Origin: CAWGXZ01 sp963826695
GTDB taxonomy: Bacteria > Pseudomonadota > Gammaproteobacteria > Burkholderiales > Burkholderiaceae_C
Length of the DNA: 64,000 nt
Assembly: GCA_963826695.1 (NCBI GenBank)
Contig: CAWGXZ010000001.1
Span: forward strand, 124,001 to 188,000
Reading direction: 5' to 3'
The position numbers and the translations under genes are program-made. Each line of letters begins with the position of its first letter. Positions within the stretch are counted from its first letter, which is position 1. The notes under the pieces are model-generated. The model saw nothing but the letters and a program-made list of their open reading frames with translations. It did not search any database and was not told the origin of the DNA. Below are positions 1 through 8,067 of the stretch, one piece after another.

Positions 1-20
1 GTATTGGGTGCTTTTGCCAT
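1..20 (-). CDS. rpsK: 30S ribosomal protein S11, first codons only
   Basis: The reverse strand from position 20 reads ATG followed by codons for MAKAPNT, which is the usual start of betaproteobacterial S11. The gene continues past the window edge. It directly follows rpsM, as expected for the alpha operon order rpsM-rpsK-rpsD-rpoA-rplQ. Confidence 0.75.
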
Positions 21-47
21 GATGACCTTCGATGACTGCGTGCAGGC

Positions 48-413
48 TTACTTCTTGACCAGGGCGCCGGACTTGCGCGGACCCTTGCGGGTGCGGGCAT
101 TCGTCTTGGTGCGCTGCCCGCGGACCGGCAGCCCGCGGCGATGGCGAAAACCGCGGTAGCAACCCAGGTCCATCAGCCGCTTGATGTTGATCGACATCTC
201 GCGGCGCAGGTCGCCTTCGATCGTCAGCCGGCCGATCTCCTCCCGGATACGCTCCAGGTCGGTGTCGGTCAGGTCCTTGATCTTGCGATCCAGCGGGACG
301 CCGCTGCGCAGGCAGATCTGCTGCGCCGTGGGCCGACCGATGCCATAGATCGACGTGAGGCCGATCTCTGCATGCTTGTGCGGCGGAATGTTGATACCAG
401 CAATACGTGCCAT
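48..413 (-). CDS. rpsM: 30S ribosomal protein S13
   Basis: Small-subunit head protein that contacts the large subunit and the P-site tRNA. The 121-residue product starts MARIAGINIPPHKH and carries the conserved RGxRHRRGLPVRGQRTKTNARTRKG-type basic tail (residues about 88-112). Length matches the family. It lies 28 bp after rpmJ and 27 bp before rpsK, so it opens the alpha operon segment while probably still being read through from spc. Confidence 0.97.
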   Translation of the reverse strand: MARIAGINIPPHKHAEIGLTSIYGIGRPTAQQICLRSGVPLDRKIKDLTDTDLERIREEIGRLTIEGDLRREMSINIKRLMDLGCYRGFRHRRGLPVRGQRTKTNARTRKGPRKSGALVKK

Positions 414-441
414 GAAATCCTCTGTCTGTTCTGGCGGGTCT

Positions 442-555
442 TCAGCCCTGGCGCTGCTTGTGACGCGGGTCCGTGCAGATCACGCGCACGACGCCCTTGC
501 GGCGAATGACCTTGCAATTGCGACACATCTTCTTTACTGAAGCGGCAACTTTCAT
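442..555 (-). CDS. rpmJ: 50S ribosomal protein L36
   Basis: A 37-residue protein beginning MKVAASVKKMCRNCKVIRR and ending with HKQRQG. Three Cys (positions 11, 14, 27) and His32 form the CxxC...C...H zinc site of the zinc-binding (C+) L36 type. It lies between infA and rpsM, the standard place. A GAGAA purine stretch just upstream of the ATG serves as ribosome-binding site. Confidence 0.95.
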   Translation of the reverse strand: MKVAASVKKMCRNCKVIRRKGVVRVICTDPRHKQRQG

Positions 556-599
556 ATCGTTCTCCTTGTTCTGCGGGGGTCGGCTCGAATTGGCGACGC

Positions 600-818
600 C
601 TACTTGGCGCGAAACACAATACGGGCGCGACTTAGATCGTAGGGCGTCAGTTCGACCGTGACCTTGTCACCCGGAAGAATTCGGATGTAGTGCATCCGCA
701 TCTTCCCGGAGATGTGACCCAGGACCACGTGCCCGTTTTCCAGCTTTACTCGAAAGGTTGCATTCGGAAGATTCTCGAGAATCTCGCCCTGCATCTGAAT
801 GACATCGTCTTTCGCCAT
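600..818 (-). CDS. infA: translation initiation factor IF-1
   Basis: IF-1 is an OB-fold protein that occupies the A site during initiation. The start chosen gives 72 residues (MAKDDVIQMQGEI...RARIVFRAK), the family length; a longer reading frame upstream is not conserved. The motif GHVVLGHISGKMR (about residues 29-41) is typical. It lies between secY and rpmJ, the usual location in betaproteobacteria. Confidence 0.96.
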   Translation of the reverse strand: MAKDDVIQMQGEILENLPNATFRVKLENGHVVLGHISGKMRMHYIRILPGDKVTVELTPYDLSRARIVFRAK

Positions 819-871
819 GCCTACCGTTTCGAATTCTTCACGGACTACCCTTCTTACGACTGGCGAGCCTC

Positions 872-2182
872 TCAGCCCGCCTTGAAATTGGCCTTCTTCA
901 GCAGCGACTCGTACTGCTGGCTCATGACATAACTCTGGACCTGCGCCCAGAAGTCCATCGTCACCACGACGATGATCAACAAGGACGTGCCGCCGAAATA
1001 GAACGGAACGTTGTACTTGAGGACAAGAAACTCCGGCAGCAGACACACCGCCGTGATGTAGATCGCACCTGCAAGCGTCAGGCGCGAGAGGATCTTGTCG
1101 ATGTGCCTGGCGGTCTGATCGCCCGGGCGAATGCCTGGAATGAACGCACCGCTTTTCTTCAGGTTGTCGGCCGTCTCGCGGCTGTTGAAGACCAGCGCCG
1201 TGTAGAAGAAGCAGAAGAAGACGATTGCAGCGGCATACAGCAGTACATAGATCGGCTGTCCCGGCGACAACAGTGCCGCAATGTCGCGCAACCAGCGAAA
1301 GCCATCACCCGTTGCGAACCAGCCAACAACCGTCGCCGGCAGCAGGATGATCGACGATGCAAATATCGGCGGAATCACGCCCGACATGTTGAGCTTCAAC
1401 GGGAGGTGCGATGACTGGCCACCGTAGACCTTGTTGCCCACTTGCCGCTTGGCATAGTTGACCAGGATCTTGCGCTGACCGCGCTCGACGAAGACGACGA
1501 CGAATGTCACCAGGACGACGAGCGCCAGGATGAACAAGGCCACGATGATGCTCATCGCACCCGTGCGGATCAGCTCAAACAAGCCACCCATTGCGCTCGG
1601 CAGTCCCGCCGCGATGCCGGCGAAGATCAGTATCGAAATGCCGTTGCCCAGGCCGCGCTCGGTGATCTGCTCACCCAGCCACATCAGGAACATCGTTCCG
1701 GCAACCAGACTGACCACTGCCGTCATGCGGAAGCTGAAGCCCGGCGAGATCACCAGCCCCTGTGAACCTTCGAGTGCCAGCGCGATTCCCAGCGCCTGGA
1801 ATATGGCCAATCCCAGCGTGCCGTAGCGCGTGTACTGCGTGATCTTGCGTCGACCCGCTTCGCCTTCCTTCTTCAACGCTTCGAGCGTCGGAATGACATA
1901 GGTCATCAACTGCATGATGATCGACGCCGAGATGTACGGCATGATCCCCAGCGCGAAGATGGTGAAGCGGGACAGCGCACCGCCCGAGAACATGTTGAAC
2001 AGGCTGAGGATGCCGCCGCTCTGGCCCTTGAAAAGCTCAGCAAGCTGGTCCGGGTTGATCCCCGGGACGGGGATGTGCGCCCCGGTGCGGTAGACGACGA
2101 GCGCAAGCAGCAGAAAGACCAGCCGGCGACGCAGGTCGCCGAACTTGCCGCTCTTCGCCAGCTGGTTCGCGTTGGTTGCCAC
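872..2182 (-). CDS. secY: preprotein translocase subunit SecY
   Basis: Central pore subunit of the SecYEG inner-membrane channel. 436 residues with ten predicted transmembrane segments. Recognisable stretches are ITQYTRYGTLGLAIFQALGI, GNGISILIFAGIAAGLPSA (TM5 region) and the cytosolic loop FVERGQRKILVNYAKRQVG that contacts SecA and the ribosome. The start MATNANQLAKSGKFGDLRRR is typical. It follows rplO by 25 bp in the spc operon. Confidence 0.97.
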   Translation of the reverse strand: MATNANQLAKSGKFGDLRRRLVFLLLALVVYRTGAHIPVPGINPDQLAELFKGQSGGILSLFNMFSGGALSRFTIFALGIMPYISASIIMQLMTYVIPTLEALKKEGEAGRRKITQYTRYGTLGLAIFQALGIALALEGSQGLVISPGFSFRMTAVVSLVAGTMFLMWLGEQITERGLGNGISILIFAGIAAGLPSAMGGLFELIRTGAMSIIVALFILALVVLVTFVVVFVERGQRKILVNYAKRQVGNKVYGGQSSHLPLKLNMSGVIPPIFASSIILLPATVVGWFATGDGFRWLRDIAALLSPGQPIYVLLYAAAIVFFCFFYTALVFNSRETADNLKKSGAFIPGIRPGDQTARHIDKILSRLTLAGAIYITAVCLLPEFLVLKYNVPFYFGGTSLLIIVVVTMDFWAQVQSYVMSQQYESLLKKANFKAG

Positions 2183-2207
2183 TAGACGCCCTTTTTCCGT
2201 CGGCCGC

Positions 2208-2639
2208 TCAGCCGATCGACCCGCCAGCAGCCTCGATCACTGCGCGAGCGCCCGCTGTGGCGCCGATGCCCTTCAGGTTCACCGCGCGCGTGATTTCGCC
2301 GCTCTTGATCACCTTGATCACCTTGGCCAGCTCGCCGACCAGGCCAGCCTGCTTCAGCGCGAGAACGTCCACCTCGTCGACACCGAGACGCTCCAGCGCC
2401 GTCAGCGTGATCTCGGCGTTGTACTTGAGCAGAGCCGACTTGAAGCCGCGTTTCGGCAGTCGCCGCTGCAGCGGCATCTGGCCACCTTCGAAGCCCACCT
2501 TGTGGTAGCCGCCTGCCCGCGACTTCTGGCCTTTGTGACCCCGGCCGGACGTCTTGCCGAGGCCCGAACCGATGCCGCGACCGACGCGCCGCTTGGCGTG
2601 GCGTGCGCCTTCCGCCGACTTGATGCTGTTGAGTTCCAT
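2208..2639 (-). CDS. rplO: 50S ribosomal protein L15
   Basis: 143-residue large-subunit protein. The Gly/Arg-rich N-terminal extension (VGRGIGSGLGKTSGRGHKGQ, about residues 20-39) is the signature that threads into 23S rRNA. It sits between rpmD and secY in canonical spc order. Confidence 0.97.
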   Translation of the reverse strand: MELNSIKSAEGARHAKRRVGRGIGSGLGKTSGRGHKGQKSRAGGYHKVGFEGGQMPLQRRLPKRGFKSALLKYNAEITLTALERLGVDEVDVLALKQAGLVGELAKVIKVIKSGEITRAVNLKGIGATAGARAVIEAAGGSIG

Positions 2640-2659
2640 GCTTGCCTTCAGAACGGCGC

Positions 2660-2854
2660 TCAGAGCACCTGAATCAGGTAGGAGACCTTGTTGATCATGC
2701 CGCGGACCGCGGGCGTGTCTTCGAGTGTCGATTCGCTTCCCACCTTGCGCAGCCCGAGGCCGCGGATGGTCGCCCGATGCGACTCTCGCGTGCCGGCGAC
2801 GCTGCGCACCAGCTTCAACTTGACGCGGGGCTTGGCATCGATGATGTCGTTCAT
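2660..2854 (-). CDS. rpmD: 50S ribosomal protein L30
   Basis: 64-residue protein with the family pattern KLKLVRSVAG...HRATIRGLGLRK (about residues 12-37). Short L30 (about 60 residues) is normal in bacteria. The start MNDIIDAKPRV follows a GGAG ribosome-binding site in the 20 bp gap after rpsE. Confidence 0.96.
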   Translation of the reverse strand: MNDIIDAKPRVKLKLVRSVAGTRESHRATIRGLGLRKVGSESTLEDTPAVRGMINKVSYLIQVL

Positions 2855-2874
2855 ATGCTTCTCCTGGAGCCTGC

Positions 2875-3393
2875 TCAGCTGAACAGCTCTTCGACCGTGC
2901 GCCCGCGCTTGGCAGCGATCTCTGCCGGCGTGCTGGTGTGCTTCAGTGCGTTGAGCGTGGCGCGCACGAGGTTGTACGGGTTCGTCGAGCCGAGGCTCTT
3001 GGCGACGATGTCGGTCACGCCCATGACTTCGAACACGGCGCGCATCGGCCCGCCGGCAATGATTCCGGCACCCGCCGGCGCCGGCGCCATCAGCACACGC
3101 GAAGCACCGTGCTCACCCACCACCTTGTGATGGATCGAGCCATTCTTCAGCGACACCTTGATCATGTTGCGACGGGCGTCCTGCATGGCCTTGGTCACTG
3201 CAACAGGCACTTCCTTCGACTTGCCCTTGCCCATGCCGATGCGGCCGTCGCCGTCACCCACCACCGTCAGCGCGGCGAAGCCGAGAATCCGCCCGCCCTT
3301 GACGACCTTGGTGACGCGATTCACCGCGATCATCTTTTCCTTGAGGCCGTCTTCGCTGCCTTCGGATGGGCCGCGGGGTTGAAACTTTGCCAT
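2875..3393 (-). CDS. rpsE: 30S ribosomal protein S5
   Basis: 172-residue decoding-site protein. The N-terminal double-stranded RNA-binding fold carries VNRVTKVVKGGRILGFAALTV (about residues 24-44), followed by GRIGMGKGKSKEVPVAV and the C-terminal GAGIIAGGPMRAV stretch. The loop KGGR linked to spectinomycin and fidelity phenotypes is wild type. Standard spc position between rplR and rpmD. Confidence 0.97.
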   Translation of the reverse strand: MAKFQPRGPSEGSEDGLKEKMIAVNRVTKVVKGGRILGFAALTVVGDGDGRIGMGKGKSKEVPVAVTKAMQDARRNMIKVSLKNGSIHHKVVGEHGASRVLMAPAPAGAGIIAGGPMRAVFEVMGVTDIVAKSLGSTNPYNLVRATLNALKHTSTPAEIAAKRGRTVEELFS

Positions 3394-3427
3394 TGTCAGA
3401 ATCCTTGGAGGCTAATGCGCTGCGCGC

Positions 3428-3805
3428 TCAGAACTGCAGGCCGGCTTCACGAGCCGCCTCGGCCAGTGCTTTCACCCGGCCGTGGTAGGCAAAGCCTGCG
3501 CGATCGAACGCGACTTTCTCGACGCCGGCGGCACGCGCCTTCTCGGCGATGCGCTTGCCGATGATCGCGGCCGCGGAAACGTTGCCGCCCTTGCCACCGG
3601 CCTTGCCGTCGCCGGCAAGCTCCTTGCGAACCTCGGCTTCCAACGTCGAGGCGCTCGCCAGGACGCGTGCGCCATCGTCGGAAATCACACTCGCGTAGAT
3701 GTGCAGGTTGGTGCGGAAGATCGTCAGCCGAACCGCGCGCTGCGTCGCAATACGGGTGCGGGTCTGACGCGAACGACGCAGGCGCTGATCCTTTTTGTTC
3801 AACAT
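3428..3805 (-). CDS. rplR: 50S ribosomal protein L18
   Basis: 125-residue 5S rRNA-binding protein. The start at 3805 (MLNKKDQRLRRSRQTR) matches the family. Frame extension upstream would run into rplF. The C-terminal signature FDRAGFAYHGRVKALAEAAREAGLQF-type ending is intact. It lies 11 bp downstream of rplF and 34 bp before rpsE. Confidence 0.96.
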   Translation of the reverse strand: MLNKKDQRLRRSRQTRTRIATQRAVRLTIFRTNLHIYASVISDDGARVLASASTLEAEVRKELAGDGKAGGKGGNVSAAAIIGKRIAEKARAAGVEKVAFDRAGFAYHGRVKALAEAAREAGLQF

Positions 3806-3816
3806 GGGATCGGTCC

Positions 3817-4350
3817 TTACTTCTTCTTGGTTTCTTTGAGGGTGATCTTCTCGTCCGCGTAGCGGATACCCTTGCCCTTGTAGGGCTCCGGCGGACGAAT
3901 GGCCCGGACCTCGGCAGCGATCTGACCCACGGCCTGCCGGTCGGCGCCACGGATGACGATCTCGGTCTGCGTGGGGCATGCGACCTGTACGCCTTCCGGC
4001 ATGTCCTTGGCGACCGGATGCGAGAAGCCGACCTGAAGGTTCAGCTTGCTTCCAGCGGCCTGAGCGCGAAAGCCCACGCCCACCAGCGTCAGCTTCTTCT
4101 CGAAGCCCTTGCTGACCCCGTTGACCATATTCGACACCAGCGCCCGCATCGTTCCGGACATCGCGTCGGCAGCCACCGACTCGTTCGCCGGCAGGAAAGA
4201 CAGCGTGTCGCCTTCCCGCTGAATCGATACCAACGGATGAATCGGCCGAGCCAGCGTGCCAAGGGTGCCTTTGACGCTGATCGATTCGGCGCCGACGACC
4301 ACGTCGATGCCCTGGGGCACCGCAATCGGCATTTTTCCTACGCGAGACAT
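3817..4350 (-). CDS. rplF: 50S ribosomal protein L6
   Basis: 177-residue protein with the two duplicated L6 domains. It starts MSRVGKMPIAVPQG and carries the strongly conserved C-terminal motif RPPEPYKGKGIRYADE (about residues 152-167) near the GTPase-associated centre. Lys-rich end KETKKK. It is 12 bp downstream of rpsH. Confidence 0.97.
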   Translation of the reverse strand: MSRVGKMPIAVPQGIDVVVGAESISVKGTLGTLARPIHPLVSIQREGDTLSFLPANESVAADAMSGTMRALVSNMVNGVSKGFEKKLTLVGVGFRAQAAGSKLNLQVGFSHPVAKDMPEGVQVACPTQTEIVIRGADRQAVGQIAAEVRAIRPPEPYKGKGIRYADEKITLKETKKK

Positions 4351-4362
4351 CGAATCGACTCC

Positions 4363-4758
4363 TTAAGCGACGTAGCAGAGAACTTCGCCGCCGATTCCAG
4401 CCTGGCGTGCCTTGCGATCGGTCATCACGCCTTTGGGCGTCGTCACGATCGCCACACCCAGGCCGTTCATCACGTTGGGGATGTCCTGGCAGCCCTTGTA
4501 GACGCGCAGGCCAGGCCGGCTGACACGCTCGATACGCTCGATGACCGGCTTGCCGGCGTAGTACTTCAGCGAAATCTCGAGTTGCGGCTTCGTCGGCTCG
4601 CCGACGACGGCGAAGCTGTCGATATAGCCCTCGTCCTGCAGCACCTGGGCAATGGCCACCTTCAGCTTCGACGACGGCATCACCGTGCGTGTCTTCTCGA
4701 CCATTTGGGCATTGCGGATACGCGTCAGCATATCGGCGATGGGGTCACTCATGCTCAT
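4363..4758 (-). CDS. rpsH: 30S ribosomal protein S8
   Basis: 131 residues starting MSMSDPIADMLTRIRNAQ. The start was chosen because a strong AGGAGGT ribosome-binding site lies just upstream and the family begins here; the frame stays open for another 37 codons with no conservation. S8 binds central-domain 16S rRNA and, in E. coli, represses the spc operon by binding the rplE mRNA region. No assertion is made that the operator exists here. Confidence 0.96.
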   Translation of the reverse strand: MSMSDPIADMLTRIRNAQMVEKTRTVMPSSKLKVAIAQVLQDEGYIDSFAVVGEPTKPQLEISLKYYAGKPVIERIERVSRPGLRVYKGCQDIPNVMNGLGVAIVTTPKGVMTDRKARQAGIGGEVLCYVA

Positions 4759-4792
4759 TCGGTTACCTCCTGATCGTGCGCGAGGCGCGCGC

Positions 4793-5098
4793 TCACCAGC
4801 TCGCCTTGACGACGCCCGGGATGTCACCCTTGAACGCCAACTCGCGAATCTTGTTGCGGCCGAGGCCAAACTGGCGGAACGTCCCGCGCGGCCGACCCGT
4901 CAACCCGCAGCGATTGCGCTGCCGGGTCGGATACGCATTGCGCGGCAATTGCTGCAGTTGCAGACGCGCCGCATAACGCTCTTCGTCGGACTTCTGGGCA
5001 TCGTTCGCCGCCGTCTTCAGTTCCGCATACTTCGTCGCGTACTTCGCTACCAGACGGGCGCGCTTGACTTCGCGCTGAATGAGTGAGAGTTTCGCCAC
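4793..5098 (-). CDS. rpsN: 30S ribosomal protein S14, GTG start
   Basis: The mature family starts M/V-A-K-L-S-L-I-Q-R; here that first codon is GTG at 5098, giving 101 residues. An upstream ATG in frame would add 18 non-conserved residues overlapping rplE and is rejected. This is the long, zinc-free (C-minus) S14 type: the signature NRCGLTGRPRGTFRQFGLGR (about residues 62-81) lacks the CxxC...CxxC set. Standard spc position. Confidence 0.93.
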   Translation of the reverse strand: MAKLSLIQREVKRARLVAKYATKYAELKTAANDAQKSDEERYAARLQLQQLPRNAYPTRQRNRCGLTGRPRGTFRQFGLGRNKIRELAFKGDIPGVVKASW

Positions 5099-5106
5099 GA
5101 GGGACC

Positions 5107-5661
5107 TCAGTTCTTGAACGGAAACTTGAATGCGGCGAGCAGTGCCTTGCATTCGTCATCGGTCTTCGCGGTGGTCGTGATACTGATGTTCAGTCCACGA
5201 ATCGCGTCAACCTTGTCGTAATCCACTTCCGGGAAAATGATCTGCTCCTTGACGCCGACGTTGTAATTGCCACGGCCATCGAAAGAGCGACCCGAAATGC
5301 CACGGAAGTCGCGCACCCGCGGCAGGGCAATCGTCACGAAGCGGTCGAGGAACTCGTACATCTGCACGCCACGAAGCGTCACCATGCAGCCGATGGGTAC
5401 GTTCTCGCGAATCTTGAAGCCTGCGATCGGCTTCTTCGACTTCGTGACCACCGGCTTCTGCCCGGCAATCTTGGTCATGTCGCTGACCGCGTGTTCCATG
5501 ACCTTCTTGTCGGAAACCGCCTCGCTCACACCCATGTTGAGGGTGATCTTGGAAAGGCGCGGCACCTGCATCGGTGACTTGTAGCCGAACTTCTCGACCA
5601 GTTCCGGGACGATCTTTTCGCGGTACACGGCCTGCAGACGGGCACTTTGTTGTTGAGTCAT
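5107..5661 (-). CDS. rplE: 50S ribosomal protein L5
   Basis: 184-residue 5S rRNA-binding protein of the central protuberance. Conserved stretches are LSKITLNMGVSEAV (about 37-50) and GQKPVVTKSKKPIAGFKIRE (about 69-88), then the C-terminal INISITTTAKTDDE-type strand. The first residues MTQQQSARLQAVYREKIVPEL are slightly longer than the usual 179-residue form but common in this group. Confidence 0.96.
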   Translation of the reverse strand: MTQQQSARLQAVYREKIVPELVEKFGYKSPMQVPRLSKITLNMGVSEAVSDKKVMEHAVSDMTKIAGQKPVVTKSKKPIAGFKIRENVPIGCMVTLRGVQMYEFLDRFVTIALPRVRDFRGISGRSFDGRGNYNVGVKEQIIFPEVDYDKVDAIRGLNISITTTAKTDDECKALLAAFKFPFKN

Positions 5662-5670
5662 GGTGCCCCC

Positions 5671-5988
5671 TTAAGCCTTGATCGGATCGCCGCTGGAGCG
5701 GAACACGCGAATCTTCGCGCCGTCGTCCTGCAACTTGAAGCCGACACGGTCGGCCTTGCCCGAAGCCCCGTTGAAGATGGCCACGTTCGACTGATGGATG
5801 GGCATCGTCTTGTCGACGATGCCGCCCGTCGCACCCTTCATGGGGTTCGGCTTGACATGCTTCTTGACAACGTTGATGCCGTCCACGAGGAGGCGGTCTT
5901 CACCCACCCGCTCGCTGACCGTTCCACGCTTGCCCTTGTCGCGACCGGTCAACACGATGACCTGATCGCCCTTGCGAATCTTGTTCAT
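5671..5988 (-). CDS. rplX: 50S ribosomal protein L24
   Basis: 105-residue assembly initiator protein. It starts MNKIRKGDQVIVLTGRDKGK, the KOW motif that defines the family, followed by GINVVKKHVKPN (about 42-53) and the KVCRxxGDP-like end (here FRSSGDPIKA). It lies between rplN and rplE with short gaps, as in all spc operons. Confidence 0.96.
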   Translation of the reverse strand: MNKIRKGDQVIVLTGRDKGKRGTVSERVGEDRLLVDGINVVKKHVKPNPMKGATGGIVDKTMPIHQSNVAIFNGASGKADRVGFKLQDDGAKIRVFRSSGDPIKA

Positions 5989-6009
5989 AAGCGGCCCTTC
6001 AAATCCGGC

Positions 6010-6378
6010 TCAGAGAACTTCCGGTGCCAGCGAGACGATCTTCATGAAGCGCTCGGTACGCAGTTCGCGCGTGACCGGGCCGAAGATACGCGTGCCGATC
6101 GGCTCGAGTTTGGCGTTCAGCAGCACCGCGGCGTTGCCGTCGAACTTGACGAGCGAACCGTCCTGGCGACGCACGCCCTTGGCGGTACGCACGACCACCG
6201 CGCTGTAGACCTCGCCCTTCTTGACGCGGGCACGCGGTGCGGCTTCCTTGACGCTCACCTTGATGACGTCGCCGATGCCGGCGTAGCGGCGCTTCGAGCC
6301 GCCGAGCACCTTGATGCACATGACGGACTTGGCGCCGGTGTTGTCAGCGACATCCAGCCGCGACTGCATTTGAATCAT
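6010..6378 (-). CDS. rplN: 50S ribosomal protein L14
   Basis: 122 residues from ATG at 6378: MIQMQSRLDVADNTGAKSVM is the invariant L14 start. Upstream in-frame codons are not conserved. The signature AVVVRTAKGVRRQDGSLVKF (about 58-77) is present. rplN is the first spc-operon gene; here it is separated from rpsQ by a peroxiredoxin and has its own promoter 170 bp upstream. Confidence 0.97.
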   Translation of the reverse strand: MIQMQSRLDVADNTGAKSVMCIKVLGGSKRRYAGIGDVIKVSVKEAAPRARVKKGEVYSAVVVRTAKGVRRQDGSLVKFDGNAAVLLNAKLEPIGTRIFGPVTRELRTERFMKIVSLAPEVL

Positions 6379-6546
6379 TTGTCGTGTCCCAACTTGTATC
6401 GTGAGTCGCACCAGCGGGCTGGCACGAAGCGGCGATCAGTCTTGGTCCCGTCGTTGCGTTCGGTCCCTGTGGATCGCACGCGTCGTTTGGGCGGTGCCGG
6501 ATGCAAGGTTGCGGAGTCCGCGAATGCATCCGAAGCGAAGCCGGCG

Positions 6547-6576
6547 ATTATGACCCGGCGCAAAGCGCAGTGTCAA
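6547..6576 (-). promoter_or_regulatory. sigma70 promoter for the spc operon (rplN)
   Basis: On the reverse strand TTGACA (6576-6571, six of six to consensus) is followed by an 18 bp spacer and CATAAT (6552-6547, five of six). It lies immediately downstream of the peroxiredoxin stop and about 170 bp before the rplN ATG, in the only sizeable gap of this part of the cluster. Seen directly; use in vivo is inferred. Confidence 0.8.
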
Positions 6577-6590
6577 GACTGCCAGTAAAT

Positions 6591-7112
6591 TTATGTGGTG
6601 CGTGAGATCTCACGCGCCTGTTGCAGCAAGGTCCCGGCATCACTCACCGCGAACTTGCCCACTTCTTCGAGGTTGAGCGTGCGGACAACGCCATCGACAA
6701 CCAGCATCGAATAACGGCGCGAACGCACACCCATTCCGCGGGCGCTCAGGTCGAGCGACAAGCCACAGGCGCGCGAGAAGTCGCCGTTGCCGTCGGCCAT
6801 CATCCGAACCTTGCCCGACGCACCCTGTTCGCGCCCCCAGGCGCCCATGACGAAGGCGTCGTTCACGGCGATGCACCAGATCTCGTCGACGCCCGCCGCC
6901 TTGAAGTCCTCGGCCTGGGCGAGAAAGCCAGGCACGTGCTGCGCAGAGCAGGTCGGCGTGTATGCGCCGGGCAGGCCGAAGACCGCCACCGTTTTCCCCG
7001 CGGCCGCTTTGTCGACCTCGAATGCATTGGGGCCGAGCGAGCAGCCTTCGGTGGCCACGTCCTGAAACTCGTACAGGGTGCCGGATGGCAGTTTGTCGCC
7101 GATGTTCAACAT
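6591..7112 (-). CDS. peroxiredoxin, Prx5-type
   Basis: A 173-residue thioredoxin-fold peroxidase. The active-site motif PGAYTPTCSAQHVPGF places the peroxidatic Cys at residue 55, with Pro and Thr in the expected PxxxTxxC pattern and a conserved Arg in GVRSRRYSMLVVDG (about 131-144). Other Cys are at 24, 80 and 116; which, if any, resolves is unclear. The Prx5/hybrid family reduces H2O2 and alkyl peroxides using glutathione or thioredoxin. It lies on the same strand between rpsQ (32 bp gap) and rplN (212 bp gap), where the E. coli S10 and spc operons join directly, so it is probably transcribed as the last gene of the S10 operon. Confidence 0.9.
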   Translation of the reverse strand: MLNIGDKLPSGTLYEFQDVATEGCSLGPNAFEVDKAAAGKTVAVFGLPGAYTPTCSAQHVPGFLAQAEDFKAAGVDEIWCIAVNDAFVMGAWGREQGASGKVRMMADGNGDFSRACGLSLDLSARGMGVRSRRYSMLVVDGVVRTLNLEEVGKFAVSDAGTLLQQAREISRTT

Positions 7113-7144
7113 GTTTGCCTCCCCGGCACCCGCGCGGCCGAACC

Positions 7145-7426
7145 TCAGACCACGCGCGCCTTTTCGACCAGCCGCGTCACGACCCAGGACTTCGTCTTGG
7201 AAATCGGCCGACCTTCGGAGATCTCGACGACGTCGCCCATCTTGTACTCGCCGTTTTCATCGTGCGCGTGGTACTTGCTCGAGCGCGCGACGATCTTGCC
7301 GTAGAGCTCATGCTTGGTACGGCGCTCGACGAGCACGGTGATCGTCTTGGCGCGCTTGTCGCTCACGACCTTGCCGACCAGCGTGCGCGTGTTCTTCACC
7401 GGCGTCTGCAGGGTTTCAGCATTCAT
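7145..7426 (-). CDS. rpsQ: 30S ribosomal protein S17
   Basis: 93-residue OB-fold primary rRNA-binding protein. It carries TLVGKVVSDKRAKTITVLVERR (about residues 15-36) and GDVVEISEGRPISKTKSW (about 64-81). Its ATG overlaps the rpmC stop by 4 bp (ATGA), indicating translational coupling. Confidence 0.96.
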   Translation of the reverse strand: MNAETLQTPVKNTRTLVGKVVSDKRAKTITVLVERRTKHELYGKIVARSSKYHAHDENGEYKMGDVVEISEGRPISKTKSWVVTRLVEKARVV

Positions 7427-7626
7427 TTCGCTGCACCTTCGGTTTTCTTCTGCGCCAGGATGGTCTTGGCGCGCGCAATGTCACGGCGGGTCTTGCCGAG
7501 CTGCGAATGGTTGGTCAGCTGCTGTGTCGCGCGCTGCATGCGCAGGCCGAAGTGCGCCTTGAGGAGCTCGGAGACCTCCTTTTCGATGCCGGCTTCGTCC
7601 TTGGCGCGTAGCTCAGATGCTTTCAT
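7423..7626 (-). CDS. rpmC: 50S ribosomal protein L29
   Basis: 67-residue two-helix protein at the exit-tunnel rim, contacting trigger factor and SRP. It begins MKASELRAKDEAGIEKEVSE and contains RRDIARAKTILAQKK, the typical C-terminal signature. The longer upstream frame overlaps rplP and is not conserved. The 3' end overlaps rpsQ by 4 bp. Confidence 0.95.
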   Translation of the reverse strand: MKASELRAKDEAGIEKEVSELLKAHFGLRMQRATQQLTNHSQLGKTRRDIARAKTILAQKKTEGAAK

Positions 7627-7648
7627 GATGTTTCCTTCGCTGCGGCGT

Positions 7649-8065
<417 letters not shown>

Positions 8066-8067
8066 TC

